The position numbers and the translations under genes were made by a program. This document shows, piece by piece, positions 17,918-27,011 of a stretch of DNA of 64,000 nucleotides (its first letter is position 1; every line of letters starts with the position of its first letter). This DNA is from Sphingomonas sp. Leaf34. GTDB lineage: Bacteria > Pseudomonadota > Alphaproteobacteria > Sphingomonadales > Sphingomonadaceae. The stretch is from assembly GCF_001421805.1 (NCBI RefSeq), contig NZ_LMLC01000004.1:558001-622000 (forward strand), read 5' to 3'. Below the pieces are notes generated by a model. It was given only the letters and a program-made list of their open reading frames with translations, was not told the origin of the DNA and ran no database searches.

Positions 17918-18975
17918 GGATCGCGCTGCTGGCGCATGTCCGCCAGCGGATCGCGCAGCCGTTCATGGGCGGCATGGAATCGCATAGCTGGTATCTCGCG
18001 GACGGACTGGTCGCGCGCGGACATGACGTGGTGCTGTTCGCAGCGGGGGACAGCGATCCGCGCTTCACGATCGATCCCGTCGTGGCCGAGCATTACGAGC
18101 GCACCTTCCCTTGGGCGGAGCACCGCGGATCGGCACCGCTGATCGCGCATCTCGACGCCGGCTATGCAGCGGCGTGCGACCGGATCGCGGCCGGTGGCTT
18201 CGACGTGGTGCACAACAACAGTTTGCACCGCTTTCCCATCGAGCCACGCCGCACCGCACAGGTGCCGACGGTCACCTCGCTGCACGTCCCGCCCTATGAC
18301 GCGCTCCACTGGTTCGTAAAGGCAAGCGCGACGCCGGGCCATCACCTGACGGTTACGTCGGGGCGGCAAATGGCGGCATGGTGGCCCGACGGTGCGCCGG
18401 GCCGGGCGTCCGTGCTGCACAACGGCATCGACTTGGCGGCGTGGCCGTACGTCGCGTCGGGTGACGAAAGTGCGGTGTGGTGCGGTCGGATCACGCCAAA
18501 CAAGGGTACGCATCTCGCGGTCGAGGCCGCGCTCATGGCCGGCGTTCCGCTGACGCTGTTCGGACAGATCGAGGACTCTGATTATTGGGCTGCGCAGGTC
18601 GAGCCGCTGCTCGGCGGGGATATCCGCTATGGCGGACATCTGGACGGGGCAGCACTGGCTGCCGAGATGGGCCGTGCCTCCGTGTTCGTCTTCACGCCGT
18701 GCTGGGACGAGCCGTTCGGCCTCGTTGCGATCGAGGCGATGGCCTGCGGCCTGCCCGTTGCCGCATTCGACATGGGGGCCGCGCGCGAGGTGATCGGCGA
18801 GGGGGGCCGCTTTGCTCCCGCGAACGACGTCGCTGCATTGGCCGACACGATCCGCGAGGCGATGGCGATCCCGCGCCATACTGCCCGTCGGCGCGTCGAA
18901 CGCCTGTTCACCCGAGACCGCTGGCTCGACGCGTGCGAGGCGCTGTATGCCGAAGTCCAGGCCGTAGCCGCATGA
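17914..18975 (+). CDS. GT4 family glycosyltransferase
   Basis: A 353-residue GT-B enzyme. N-terminal MRIALLAHVRQRIAQP and GGMESHSWYLADGLVARGH match the GT4 start (glycine-rich loop then helix). The C-terminal donor site has CWDEPFGLVAIEAMACGLPV with the retaining GT4 E-x7-E arrangement. The GTG start overlaps the upstream stop and the TGA overlaps the next ATG, so translation is coupled on both sides. It probably adds one sugar to the growing oligosaccharide in the cytoplasm. Confidence 0.85.
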   Translation: MRIALLAHVRQRIAQPFMGGMESHSWYLADGLVARGHDVVLFAAGDSDPRFTIDPVVAEHYERTFPWAEHRGSAPLIAHLDAGYAAACDRIAAGGFDVVHNNSLHRFPIEPRRTAQVPTVTSLHVPPYDALHWFVKASATPGHHLTVTSGRQMAAWWPDGAPGRASVLHNGIDLAAWPYVASGDESAVWCGRITPNKGTHLAVEAALMAGVPLTLFGQIEDSDYWAAQVEPLLGGDIRYGGHLDGAALAAEMGRASVFVFTPCWDEPFGLVAIEAMACGLPVAAFDMGAAREVIGEGGRFAPANDVAALADTIREAMAIPRHTARRRVERLFTRDRWLDACEALYAEVQAVAA

Positions 18976-19913
18976 TTGGCATGGCAGATGCTATCACAAC
19001 GCAGCGTAGCGCGCTCGACAGGCTCTACCGTCGCCATGTCGGGCCCGGCAGTACGTATGCGCTGGTCGACTTCCCTGATCATGCCAATGTCGGCGACAGC
19101 GCCATATGGCTGGGCGAGGCCCGAATGCTGCGCACGGTGACCGGGCGGGAGCCGGAGTATGTCTCGACCTGGGCAGATTTCGACGAGGCGGCGTTCCGGC
19201 GCGCGTGTCCGGACGGCGTGCTCTTCCTGCACGGCGGCGGTAACCTCGGGGATATCTGGCCGCACCATCAGGCGTTCCGCGAATCCATTCTGCGCACCAT
19301 TCGCGATCGACCGATCGTGCAACTGCCGCAGTCGATCCATTTTCGCGATGCCGGCAGGATTGCGCCGTTCGCGGCTATCGTCGCGGATCATCCCGATTTT
19401 CACCTCTACGTCCGCGACCGGCAGAGCCGGGATTTTGCAGCCCGGCATCTGCCCTGCGCGACCGATCTTGCACCCGACTCAGCGTTCGCGCTGGGTCCGC
19501 AGTCACGCTCGGTTCCGGATTGCGACGTCATGATGCTGATGCGCACCGACGAAGAGCGCCGTCACGAAGACCGATCGGCCTTGACGGATATGCCGGGTGC
19601 GGTGAGCCTAGACTGGCTCGATGACGAAACGCTGCCCGATACCACGGGCCACACGAAAGCGCAGGCCTATGACGGCATCGCCACCGCGCGCCTCAAACGC
19701 GGCCTGCGCCTCCTGTCACGTGGGCGGACGATCGTGACCGACCGGCTACATGCGCATATCCTCGCGACCTTGCTCGACATTCCCCACGTGGCCCTGGACA
19801 ATGACTACGGCAAGATTTCCGCCTATATCCACTGCTGGACGGGGACCTGCGTCGGCGTGCGCACGGCCTCATCGGCCAGGGAGGCAATCGCGCATCTCGG
19901 TCTGCGCGCATGA
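18972..19913 (+). CDS. Polysaccharide pyruvyltransferase family protein
   Basis: A 313-residue protein starting at ATG 18972 in an ATGA overlap. The features of PF04230 are present: YALVDFPDHANVGDSAIWLG near the start, LFLHGGGNLGDIWP in the middle, QLPQSIHF, and a C-terminal TDRLHAHILATLLDIPHVAL (TDRLH motif). Family members move pyruvate from phosphoenolpyruvate onto a sugar as a ketal, adding a negative charge to exopolysaccharides and cell-wall glycans. Its presence predicts that the product of this operon carries a pyruvate ketal. An alternative is one of the family members with non-pyruvyl roles. Confidence 0.85.
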   Translation: MIGMADAITTQRSALDRLYRRHVGPGSTYALVDFPDHANVGDSAIWLGEARMLRTVTGREPEYVSTWADFDEAAFRRACPDGVLFLHGGGNLGDIWPHHQAFRESILRTIRDRPIVQLPQSIHFRDAGRIAPFAAIVADHPDFHLYVRDRQSRDFAARHLPCATDLAPDSAFALGPQSRSVPDCDVMMLMRTDEERRHEDRSALTDMPGAVSLDWLDDETLPDTTGHTKAQAYDGIATARLKRGLRLLSRGRTIVTDRLHAHILATLLDIPHVALDNDYGKISAYIHCWTGTCVGVRTASSAREAIAHLGLRA

Positions 19914-20842
19914 CCGACATCAGTCTATTACTATGCACACGCAACCGCGCCGCGACGCTTGCCGCGACGCTCGCATCCATCGAGTGCGCGATTGGCACCG
20001 TAGCCGATCTCACGATCGAGATCCTGATCGTCGATAACGGATCCATCGACGATACCGCCGACCAGCTGGGGACATGGGGTGCCAACCGGTCCTTTGGTGT
20101 TCGCCTGCTCCACGAACCGCGCCCAGGTCTGGCCCGGGCGCGCAATACCGGGTTGGTGCACGTGAGTGGCCGGATCATCGCAATGACCGATGACGATTGC
20201 GTCCTCCACGCCGATTATTTTCACCAGCTCGCGACGTGTTTCGCCGAAGTGACCGGGCCGGCAATAATCGGCGGACGCATCCTGCTGGGAGATCCCGCCG
20301 ATCTGCCGGTTACGGTGAAGCTGGAAGATCATCCGATGATTGCCCCGACCAATGGTTTTCCCGGTGGTTTCGTCATGGGCGCTAACCTCGCCATGACGGC
20401 CGACGCGATCGCCCGCATCGGGCCCTTCGACGAACGGTTCGGTGCCGGCGCGCCATTCGTGTCGGCGGAGGATACGGATTATTTGTTTCGTGCATTGAGG
20501 CAGGGTATTCCGGTCCGGTACGACCCCCGCTTTACCGTCGACCACCACCACGGGCGACGCTGTCCCAAAGAGGTCGTGACGCTGCTCGCAGGTTATAGTT
20601 TCGGAGACGGCGCGCTATACGCGAAACACGTTCGCCATTTTGCCCGCATCGGAGCCATCATTGCAGGCGATCTGCAAAATGTGATGAAGGACTTTACCAC
20701 TCCGGTTACCCCGTGCGCGGGCATCCGCTATTTCTATCTGTTCCGTCTACGCCACAAGATCGCGGGATTTCTCGCCTATGTCGGCACGGGCAAGGGCTCG
20801 CGTGTTTCCCGGCAAGATCAGCTCGCTGAAATTGGTCGGTAA
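19910..20842 (+). CDS. GT2 family glycosyltransferase
   Basis: A 310-residue GT-A protein overlapping the pyruvyltransferase stop (ATGA). It has SLLLCTRNRAATLAATLASI at the start, IEILIVDNGSIDDT, the DxD-type motif MTDDDCVLHADYF, and GPFDERFGAGAPFVSAEDTD, all standard for GT2. The C-terminal 60 residues are moderately hydrophobic and basic and may touch the membrane. It is the last gene of the glycan operon. No exporter, polymerase or priming transferase follows. Confidence 0.85.
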   Translation: MTDISLLLCTRNRAATLAATLASIECAIGTVADLTIEILIVDNGSIDDTADQLGTWGANRSFGVRLLHEPRPGLARARNTGLVHVSGRIIAMTDDDCVLHADYFHQLATCFAEVTGPAIIGGRILLGDPADLPVTVKLEDHPMIAPTNGFPGGFVMGANLAMTADAIARIGPFDERFGAGAPFVSAEDTDYLFRALRQGIPVRYDPRFTVDHHHGRRCPKEVVTLLAGYSFGDGALYAKHVRHFARIGAIIAGDLQNVMKDFTTPVTPCAGIRYFYLFRLRHKIAGFLAYVGTGKGSRVSRQDQLAEIGR

Positions 20843-20852
20843 CGACGCGATG

Positions 20853-20882
20853 GATCGGTGGCTCCGCGCTGCCACACCGATC
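20853..20882. terminator. Weak hairpin between convergent genes
   Basis: 8-bp inverted repeat GATCGGTG / CACCGATC with a 14-base loop just past the glycan operon, with no clear T run. Possibly a bidirectional terminator. Confidence 0.3.
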
Positions 20883-20979
20883 TCATGCTGCCATCTCCAC
20901 CCGCCCGTCTGTAACAGCGTAATGGTCTCGTTCTGAATATCGCTCGACGGGGCGCGGTATCGGCGCACCCCGTCGGAGT

Positions 20980-23022
20980 TCACCGTACCGGCGCGAACGA
21001 AAACAGCTGCGTCCTGATCGACGCGGGTGCACCCGGCTTGAACCAGTTGGTGTCCTGGATGTGGCTTGCGGTCACGTAGATGCGGCCATCGGGTCCCTCG
21101 GAAAACGTATCGGGCCAGCGCAGGCGGCGGTCGGTCAGCACCGGTTCGGTGCGGTTGCCGACGAGGCGCGAGATGCCGTCGTTGGTGGGCGAGGTGATGT
21201 AGAGCGTCCCCGCCTTGCTCATCCACAGGCCGTCGGCGACATGCGTCTGCGCAACGGTCTTCACGCCCGCCGCACGGTCCGCCTCGCTGACGCCGGCGCG
21301 CAGCAGCGCGGTGTCGATCGAATACAGCGTCCTGCCGGTCAGCGCCTGATAGTAGAGCGTCTTGCCGTCGTTCGATATGGCGATCCCGTCCGCGGCGAAG
21401 GCCGGCTGGCGACCGTCGGGGCGGACGAGCGGCTTGCCGTCGGTGACGACCGTCACCGCCTTGTCGATCTGGGTCGAGCCATGGCCGTCGAGCGTACGGA
21501 AGCCCTTCCCACTCTCGAGATCGATGACGATGATCGCGCCGCGCGTGCCGCTGTCGGTGATGTAGCCGGTCTTGCCGTCGGGCGAGAAGCGGATGTCGTT
21601 GAGATAGGTGCCTTGAAGCGCGACATCGAGCGGCACCTTGATGACCTTGGTCACGCGGTTGGTCTTGAGGTCGATCTTGACCAGCTTGGGCGCGCCCTCG
21701 ATGATCTTCTCGTTGCCCGGTGCGCCGGGGTCGAGCACCCACAAATTCCCGTGGCCATCGGGGACGATCGACTGGACACAGACGAAATAGTCGCCGACCG
21801 GCAGTTCAGTCGCGCGTGCGTTACGCCAGCTGTTCCATTTGGCGTCGGGATAGGGCTTGAGGCTGCCGTCCTTCTGCACTTCGGCGACCGAAATCGGCGC
21901 GTCGTCGGTCCAGCGCGGGAAGTTGACAAAACGGCGTCCGTCCGCGGTGACCGCGACGCCTGTCGCCTGATGGTCGAATTCGGCGACCTGCGTCAGGCCG
22001 CTGGTGGCGGTCAGGGGCCGGCTCTGCGCTTGCGCGATACCAATCGCGGCGGCGGCGATAACGCCGATCGCGGCGGCGCCGGCGAGGAAGGGCTTGGCTT
22101 TGGTCATGGTGGGGCTCCGGTGGGTGGTGTCGGCGAGTGTCGTGGGGTCGCCCGTGAAAAGCTGGATCAAATGTTGCGCAACCGCGCGCGGGTTCTCGCG
22201 CTGCGGGAAATGGCCGACGCCTGTAAGCGTCACGAAGGCGAACGGGCCGGCAAACTTGCTCGGCACGGCCTCGGCCGCGCTGGGCGGGTTCACGCCGTCC
22301 TCGGCGCCTTTGATGTAGATCGTCGGCACCAACAGCGTCGCGGTCGCCTTGACCTTGTTCTCGAGCCATATGCTGCGCGGATCGGGCTCCGCCTCGTCCC
22401 AGCGCGCACGATAGCTATGGAGCGTGACGTCGGCCCAGTCGGGGTTCTCGAACGCACGCGCGACCTGCGCGAACGTCGCCTCGTCGAACCAGCCCGGCGG
22501 CGACCAATTGACCCAGTGGATATGCGCGAAGCCCTTGGCATCGTCGCGCACGGCGCGTGCGCCACGCGCGGTCGCCATGAACCAGTGGTACCATTGCCGC
22601 TGCGCCTGCTCGAACGGCGGGGTCGGCATGCCGCCGAGGCGGGGCGGGGTGGCGAGCATCGCCATGCGTTCGACGCGGTCGGGCCATCCGACCGCGATCG
22701 CCTCGGCTGTGTTAGAACCCCAGTCATGGCCCGCGACCATGAAGCGATCGATCCCGAGCCCATCCATCAGGGCGATCGCGTCGATCGCCAGGATCGCACT
22801 GTTACCGGTGCGCGGTTCGCGGTCGCTGGTGAAGCGCGTCGCGCCGAAGCCGCGCAGCGATGGCACGATCACGCGCAACCCTGCGGCGACCAGCGATGGG
22901 ATTACCGCGTCCCAGCTTGACGTATCGTCAGGCCAGCCGTGAATCAGCAGGACTGGCGGATCGGATGGAGTGCCGTGATCGGCATAGTCGATGATGAGGT
23001 ACTGTGTTCGAAGTGCAGGCAT
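20980..23022 (-). CDS. Alpha/beta hydrolase fused to a signal-peptide-bearing MRJP/SMP-30-like domain
   Basis: One uninterrupted frame of 680 residues in three parts. Residues 1 to about 295 are an epoxide-hydrolase/haloalkane-dehalogenase-like alpha/beta hydrolase with HGWPDD (28-33), GHDWGS with nucleophile Asp100, and a late histidine in GVGHFPQRENP. Residues 306-334 look exactly like a Sec signal peptide (MTKAKPFLAGAAAIG, then an AQA cleavage site). Residues about 340-680 resemble major royal jelly/Yellow or SMP-30-like beta propellers (FVNFPRWTDD, PDGHGNLWVLDPG). The internal ATG (22107) has its own GGAG seven bases upstream. Most likely these were two genes whose separating stop was lost, or the second is also made independently. 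The hydrolase as predicted is cytoplasmic and the propeller exported, which makes a stable fusion puzzling. Confidence 0.75.
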   Translation of the reverse strand: MPALRTQYLIIDYADHGTPSDPPVLLIHGWPDDTSSWDAVIPSLVAAGLRVIVPSLRGFGATRFTSDREPRTGNSAILAIDAIALMDGLGIDRFMVAGHDWGSNTAEAIAVGWPDRVERMAMLATPPRLGGMPTPPFEQAQRQWYHWFMATARGARAVRDDAKGFAHIHWVNWSPPGWFDEATFAQVARAFENPDWADVTLHSYRARWDEAEPDPRSIWLENKVKATATLLVPTIYIKGAEDGVNPPSAAEAVPSKFAGPFAFVTLTGVGHFPQRENPRAVAQHLIQLFTGDPTTLADTTHRSPTMTKAKPFLAGAAAIGVIAAAAIGIAQAQSRPLTATSGLTQVAEFDHQATGVAVTADGRRFVNFPRWTDDAPISVAEVQKDGSLKPYPDAKWNSWRNARATELPVGDYFVCVQSIVPDGHGNLWVLDPGAPGNEKIIEGAPKLVKIDLKTNRVTKVIKVPLDVALQGTYLNDIRFSPDGKTGYITDSGTRGAIIVIDLESGKGFRTLDGHGSTQIDKAVTVVTDGKPLVRPDGRQPAFAADGIAISNDGKTLYYQALTGRTLYSIDTALLRAGVSEADRAAGVKTVAQTHVADGLWMSKAGTLYITSPTNDGISRLVGNRTEPVLTDRRLRWPDTFSEGPDGRIYVTASHIQDTNWFKPGAPASIRTQLFSFAPVR

Positions 23023-23415
23023 GGGCGGTGACCATTATGGTGAATACGGTCCCAAACCAAATCGCCCCGCCGTCGTTCCATCGTCAAATAGTTGATTGAT
23101 TTGAATTAATACTCGAGCTGGCCATCTGTGGACCTCGCCGAACGCCGGTATTGGCGTGCATGATCAGACCAACAGGGCCGCAGACGTCGCAGGCCGAAAC
23201 GCCACGAAGCAGGCGAAGGCCTAGCGCGGAACCAAACTGAACGAATGGCCGGAGTTTGGGCATGGGGACGCCGTCCGGAGTGTGGAAAAGGGTCTTTCAG
23301 GTAAGGCCGCGGGCGTACCGGGGCTCGATACCTGGCCGAGACCGCGGGTCCTTGGCAGCCGGGATTTTGGAGCTTGGCTGCGGCGGCGTAGCGGCATGAG
23401 ATAGGCGTCGCCGTT
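23023..23415. other. Intergenic region
   Basis: Separates two minus-strand units and must hold the promoter of the hydrolase fusion. Locally AT-richer near 23085-23115. No gene or repeat recognised. Confidence 0.4.
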
Positions 23416-26400
23416 TCAGTGCCGCGAAACGGCTACGACATTGTCGTCACCGTTACGGTCCACATACATGTTGTAGGGATCGACCCCGGCAAAGCCCGGC
23501 TTCTTGCGGGTCACGATCCGGATCGTCTGTATGCCCGAGATGATCGGTCGACGTTCCTTCGATATCACGTCCTGCGCGGCGAAGCTGCCGAGGTCGGGAC
23601 GTCGGTCGAAGACGCCGACGTCGATCATGTCGGCAAGCGGCGCCGCTTTCTCGACGCCGGTGCCGTTCGCATAGAATTTGGCAGCGTCGATCGTCAGCAG
23701 AGTCTCGAAATTGCCGTTCGGCAGCTTGCGCGTGGTCGCACCGGTAGCCTTCAGGTCGTACACCGTGATGCGATCCAGCAGATCGAGCACGAGCCGGCGT
23801 TCCGCGGGGGTGCGGGCCAGAGAGAGGAAGCCAGCGACGAGCTCGAGCGAACGCGGATAGGGCCTTCCCTTGAAGCGATAGCGGGCAAGCAGACCGCGCA
23901 GCATGGCGTTGACGCGCGCTTCCCCCAAACGATCCTGCAACAGGTACATGACCAGCGAGCCCTTGCGGTAATGAATGTAGCCCTGGTTCTCGACCCGATC
24001 GAGCGGCACCTCCTCGACCACGTCGCCGCCGCGCGACCGCAGGTAGCTGTCGAGTTCGTATTTGAGAAAACGGCGGATCTTGTCGTCGCCATATTGGTGC
24101 TTCATCACCATCAGCGCGGAATACTGCGCCATGGTTTCGACCAGCATCGATCCGCCCTGCATGTCGGCGCTGACCAATTGATGGCCCCAATATTGATGCC
24201 CCAATTCATGCGCGGTGACGTAGCTGACATAATCGATCCTGTCGGGATTACGCGTGTCCGCCACGAAGCCGATACGTTCCGAATAGGGGATCGTCCCGGC
24301 GAAAGCCTGCGCGTAGCTGGCATAGCCCGGAAATTCGAGAATCCGCGCATAGTCGAACTGATAAGGCCCGAAATTGGCACGGTAATAGGCAAGCGAGCGC
24401 TGCATCGCGTCAAGCATGCGATCGACGTTGAAGGCGTGTTGCGGATCGTAGAAGACCGTCAGGAGCGTGCCATCGACGGTCCGCGAACGTTCGGCATAGG
24501 CAGCGGACTGGACCGAGAAGAAAGCGAGAATTGGTGCCCGCGAGACGAACCGCGCGGTCCTGCGCCCGCCCGCTATCGTGTCGGCGATCTTTCGGCCCGG
24601 CGCCACCGGGACCTGGCTGGCGATCGTCGAGACGGTGATGTCCGATCGGACCCACGACGCGTTGTTGATCAGGTTGCGCGCCTCGGCCGAACGATCCTCC
24701 AGCTTGGCAGGGCGCAGTTCTGGCGACAGGCCGTATTTGCGCCGCTTGGCGCGATCTTTCAGCAGGCCGTTCTGGCTCATGCCGAACTGCGGCGCGAATT
24801 CGTCGTTTTGCAGGAACGTCCCGTTGCCGACAACGCGGGTATCGTCGTTGTTGGCGACCAGCCCACGCTGCCAGCGCGTCGCCTCGAACGCCATCGTGCC
24901 GCGTGCGCCTGGCGCGAGCGGCGTCCGGAACCGATATATGCGGTAGTGAAGATCGCTGTCGTCCATCACCAGCCGAGCGCCGGGGATGACGATTTTACCC
25001 AGCCGGGTCTGGTCGTTCATCAGGCGGACGTGCAGGTCGGATAACGGCGCGCCGGTATCGTTGACGAAGACATAGGTCCCGCTCGTCTCCATGCGCCGCT
25101 GGTCGGGGTAGAGCGCGACTGTCAGCCGCATGTCGGTGACCGATGGTTGTTTCAGCGTCGCATATTTGAGATATTTCTTCTCATAGGCGGCCAGCCGGGC
25201 CTCGCCCTCCTGCGTGGTGCGATAGCGGTTGATGACGTTCATGTCGTGATACAGATACGCACCGCTCGCCGTAGTCGCGATCAACGCACCAGCGAGCACG
25301 GCGCCCGGCGCCCCGATCAACCGGCGTGGAACCTGGGCGAGACGAACCCCGAGCCGTGTTTCCGTGCCACGCCGCCAGAGCAGGTGCGCGAACACGCAAA
25401 GCGCCAGCGCGATTGATCCCCAATAGAGTCTGAGCCACCACGCGCGCGGTCCACCGATCTGCGCGCCGTTCATGTCCGAAAGCTCGACCGTGCCGGTGCT
25501 GCCATATTGATAGAGCGGGTGTTCGAAGCCCATGTTGGTCAGCGTGATCGTGCCGACGAGATAGACGACCATGATCGCCCAGCCGATATACTTGTTCGGG
25601 CTCAAAGCCTGCACGAACACGGCCAGGACCGCCAGGATAACCGCGTCCGCCGTCATCGGCAGGACCCACCAAGCAAGATAATGACCAAGCGCGAGGTCGG
25701 TCTGCCCGCGCGCGAGCTGGACGATGCACGCGGTCAGCGCCGCTGTCACCGCAGTCGCGAACAGGACGCCGGTGATGGCGAGCACCTTGGGCACCAGATA
25801 CGCCCAGTTCGGCAGCGAGGTCGCGTCGACGATTTCGTGCATGCCGCGTTCTCGATCGCGCCAGACCAGTTCGCCGGAATAATAGATCGCGATGATCAGC
25901 GGGACGATGCTGAACGTACCCTCCAGCGTGGCGATCACCGCGAACGTGAGCTGGCGGATCGGCGCACCGTACATCTCGTTGGCGAACAGCATCCCGCCCA
26001 ACGTGTTGAAAAGCCCGATCAGCAGCAACACGACGAAGGCGGGGCTACGGAACACCAATGCCATTTCGAACTGGCACCGCGCGATCATCCGCGTGCAATT
26101 TGCCTCGTTCGGCCGGGCTGCCGGCAGACGCGGGACGATAAGCGGCATTGTCGCCGCCAGCTTCGAGGTAGCACGCATTTGCCTGCGCAACCTGCGCTTG
26201 GACACGCCGCGTTCGGCAAACGAGAAGCGTGCGTAGGCGACCGCCATGGCCACCACCCCGGCGCCGATCGCAATCACGCGGTTCCACAACAGCACGCCGA
26301 AAAAGGCAGGCATCCCGGCATTTGCCTCGCTCGCGGTCCAATACCGTGTCGTGCCGCTGAATGCGCTTATCCCGAACAGCTCGAAATAGCTGCCTGTCAG

Positions 26401-27006
26401 CCGCCATTCCGGCCTGGCGCGCAGGATCGAGGTCATCGCCAGATACAGCATCAGGAACACGACGACGCCGAGATAGGAATACATCATCGATCGCGTCATC
26501 GTCGCCACCGCGAAGAAGATTGCAGAGGTCAGAAAGACGTTGGGCAATGCCAGCAGAAAATACGCATAGGCGAAGTCGCCCAGCCGGTTCGGCCCGAGCG
26601 TCTCGGGATCGACCCACGGCATCAGCGAACCGAGCCAGATCGCCAGCGGAACCGCGGCAAACGCCAGCGCCGCCGCCACGAACGCACCGAGGAAGCGCGC
26701 CATCAGATAGTCGAACTTGGCCACCCGGGTCGATCGTACCATGGGCCCGAACCCGCTCTCGTCGTCACGCACGATTACGTTGGCGACGAACGCGGTCGTC
26801 ACGAACATGAAGAAAATCGACATGATCTGGTGGATCTGCGCGATCGCCATCGGCGCGTTCCTGTGAATGTTGGCGCCGCTGCCAATCTTGATCTGATCGA
26901 TCGTCATCGACCCGAAGGTCAGAAGGAAGAACAGGATCGCGACCGTCCAGAAGACTGGATTGCGCAACTGATAGCGGAGTTCGAAGCGCGCGATCTGGCC
27001 GAACAT
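23416..27006 (-). CDS. ABC-2 permease fused to an M1 family aminopeptidase
   Basis: A 1196-residue protein. Roughly residues 1-590 hold two ABC-2-type membrane modules (about 12 helices, starting MFGQIARFELRYQLRNP). The C-terminal half, from about residue 640, is an M1 (gluzincin) metallopeptidase with the zinc motif HELGH at 933-937 and the downstream glutamate in LVETMAQYSALM. This fusion type is known from several proteobacteria and Bacteroidetes; the peptidase would face the periplasm. It begins 5 bp after the ATPase stop, so ATPase and permease-peptidase form an operon and presumably one complex. Substrate unknown; peptide processing or envelope protein turnover is inference. Confidence 0.9.
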   Translation of the reverse strand: MFGQIARFELRYQLRNPVFWTVAILFFLLTFGSMTIDQIKIGSGANIHRNAPMAIAQIHQIMSIFFMFVTTAFVANVIVRDDESGFGPMVRSTRVAKFDYLMARFLGAFVAAALAFAAVPLAIWLGSLMPWVDPETLGPNRLGDFAYAYFLLALPNVFLTSAIFFAVATMTRSMMYSYLGVVVFLMLYLAMTSILRARPEWRLTGSYFELFGISAFSGTTRYWTASEANAGMPAFFGVLLWNRVIAIGAGVVAMAVAYARFSFAERGVSKRRLRRQMRATSKLAATMPLIVPRLPAARPNEANCTRMIARCQFEMALVFRSPAFVVLLLIGLFNTLGGMLFANEMYGAPIRQLTFAVIATLEGTFSIVPLIIAIYYSGELVWRDRERGMHEIVDATSLPNWAYLVPKVLAITGVLFATAVTAALTACIVQLARGQTDLALGHYLAWWVLPMTADAVILAVLAVFVQALSPNKYIGWAIMVVYLVGTITLTNMGFEHPLYQYGSTGTVELSDMNGAQIGGPRAWWLRLYWGSIALALCVFAHLLWRRGTETRLGVRLAQVPRRLIGAPGAVLAGALIATTASGAYLYHDMNVINRYRTTQEGEARLAAYEKKYLKYATLKQPSVTDMRLTVALYPDQRRMETSGTYVFVNDTGAPLSDLHVRLMNDQTRLGKIVIPGARLVMDDSDLHYRIYRFRTPLAPGARGTMAFEATRWQRGLVANNDDTRVVGNGTFLQNDEFAPQFGMSQNGLLKDRAKRRKYGLSPELRPAKLEDRSAEARNLINNASWVRSDITVSTIASQVPVAPGRKIADTIAGGRRTARFVSRAPILAFFSVQSAAYAERSRTVDGTLLTVFYDPQHAFNVDRMLDAMQRSLAYYRANFGPYQFDYARILEFPGYASYAQAFAGTIPYSERIGFVADTRNPDRIDYVSYVTAHELGHQYWGHQLVSADMQGGSMLVETMAQYSALMVMKHQYGDDKIRRFLKYELDSYLRSRGGDVVEEVPLDRVENQGYIHYRKGSLVMYLLQDRLGEARVNAMLRGLLARYRFKGRPYPRSLELVAGFLSLARTPAERRLVLDLLDRITVYDLKATGATTRKLPNGNFETLLTIDAAKFYANGTGVEKAAPLADMIDVGVFDRRPDLGSFAAQDVISKERRPIISGIQTIRIVTRKKPGFAGVDPYNMYVDRNGDDNVVAVSRH

Positions 27007-27011
27007 TGCGC

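Noticed and set aside
21061..22920. 619-codon plus-strand frame opposite the hydrolase-propeller fusion
   Set aside because: Antisense shadow; the minus strand carries catalytic motifs and a signal peptide.
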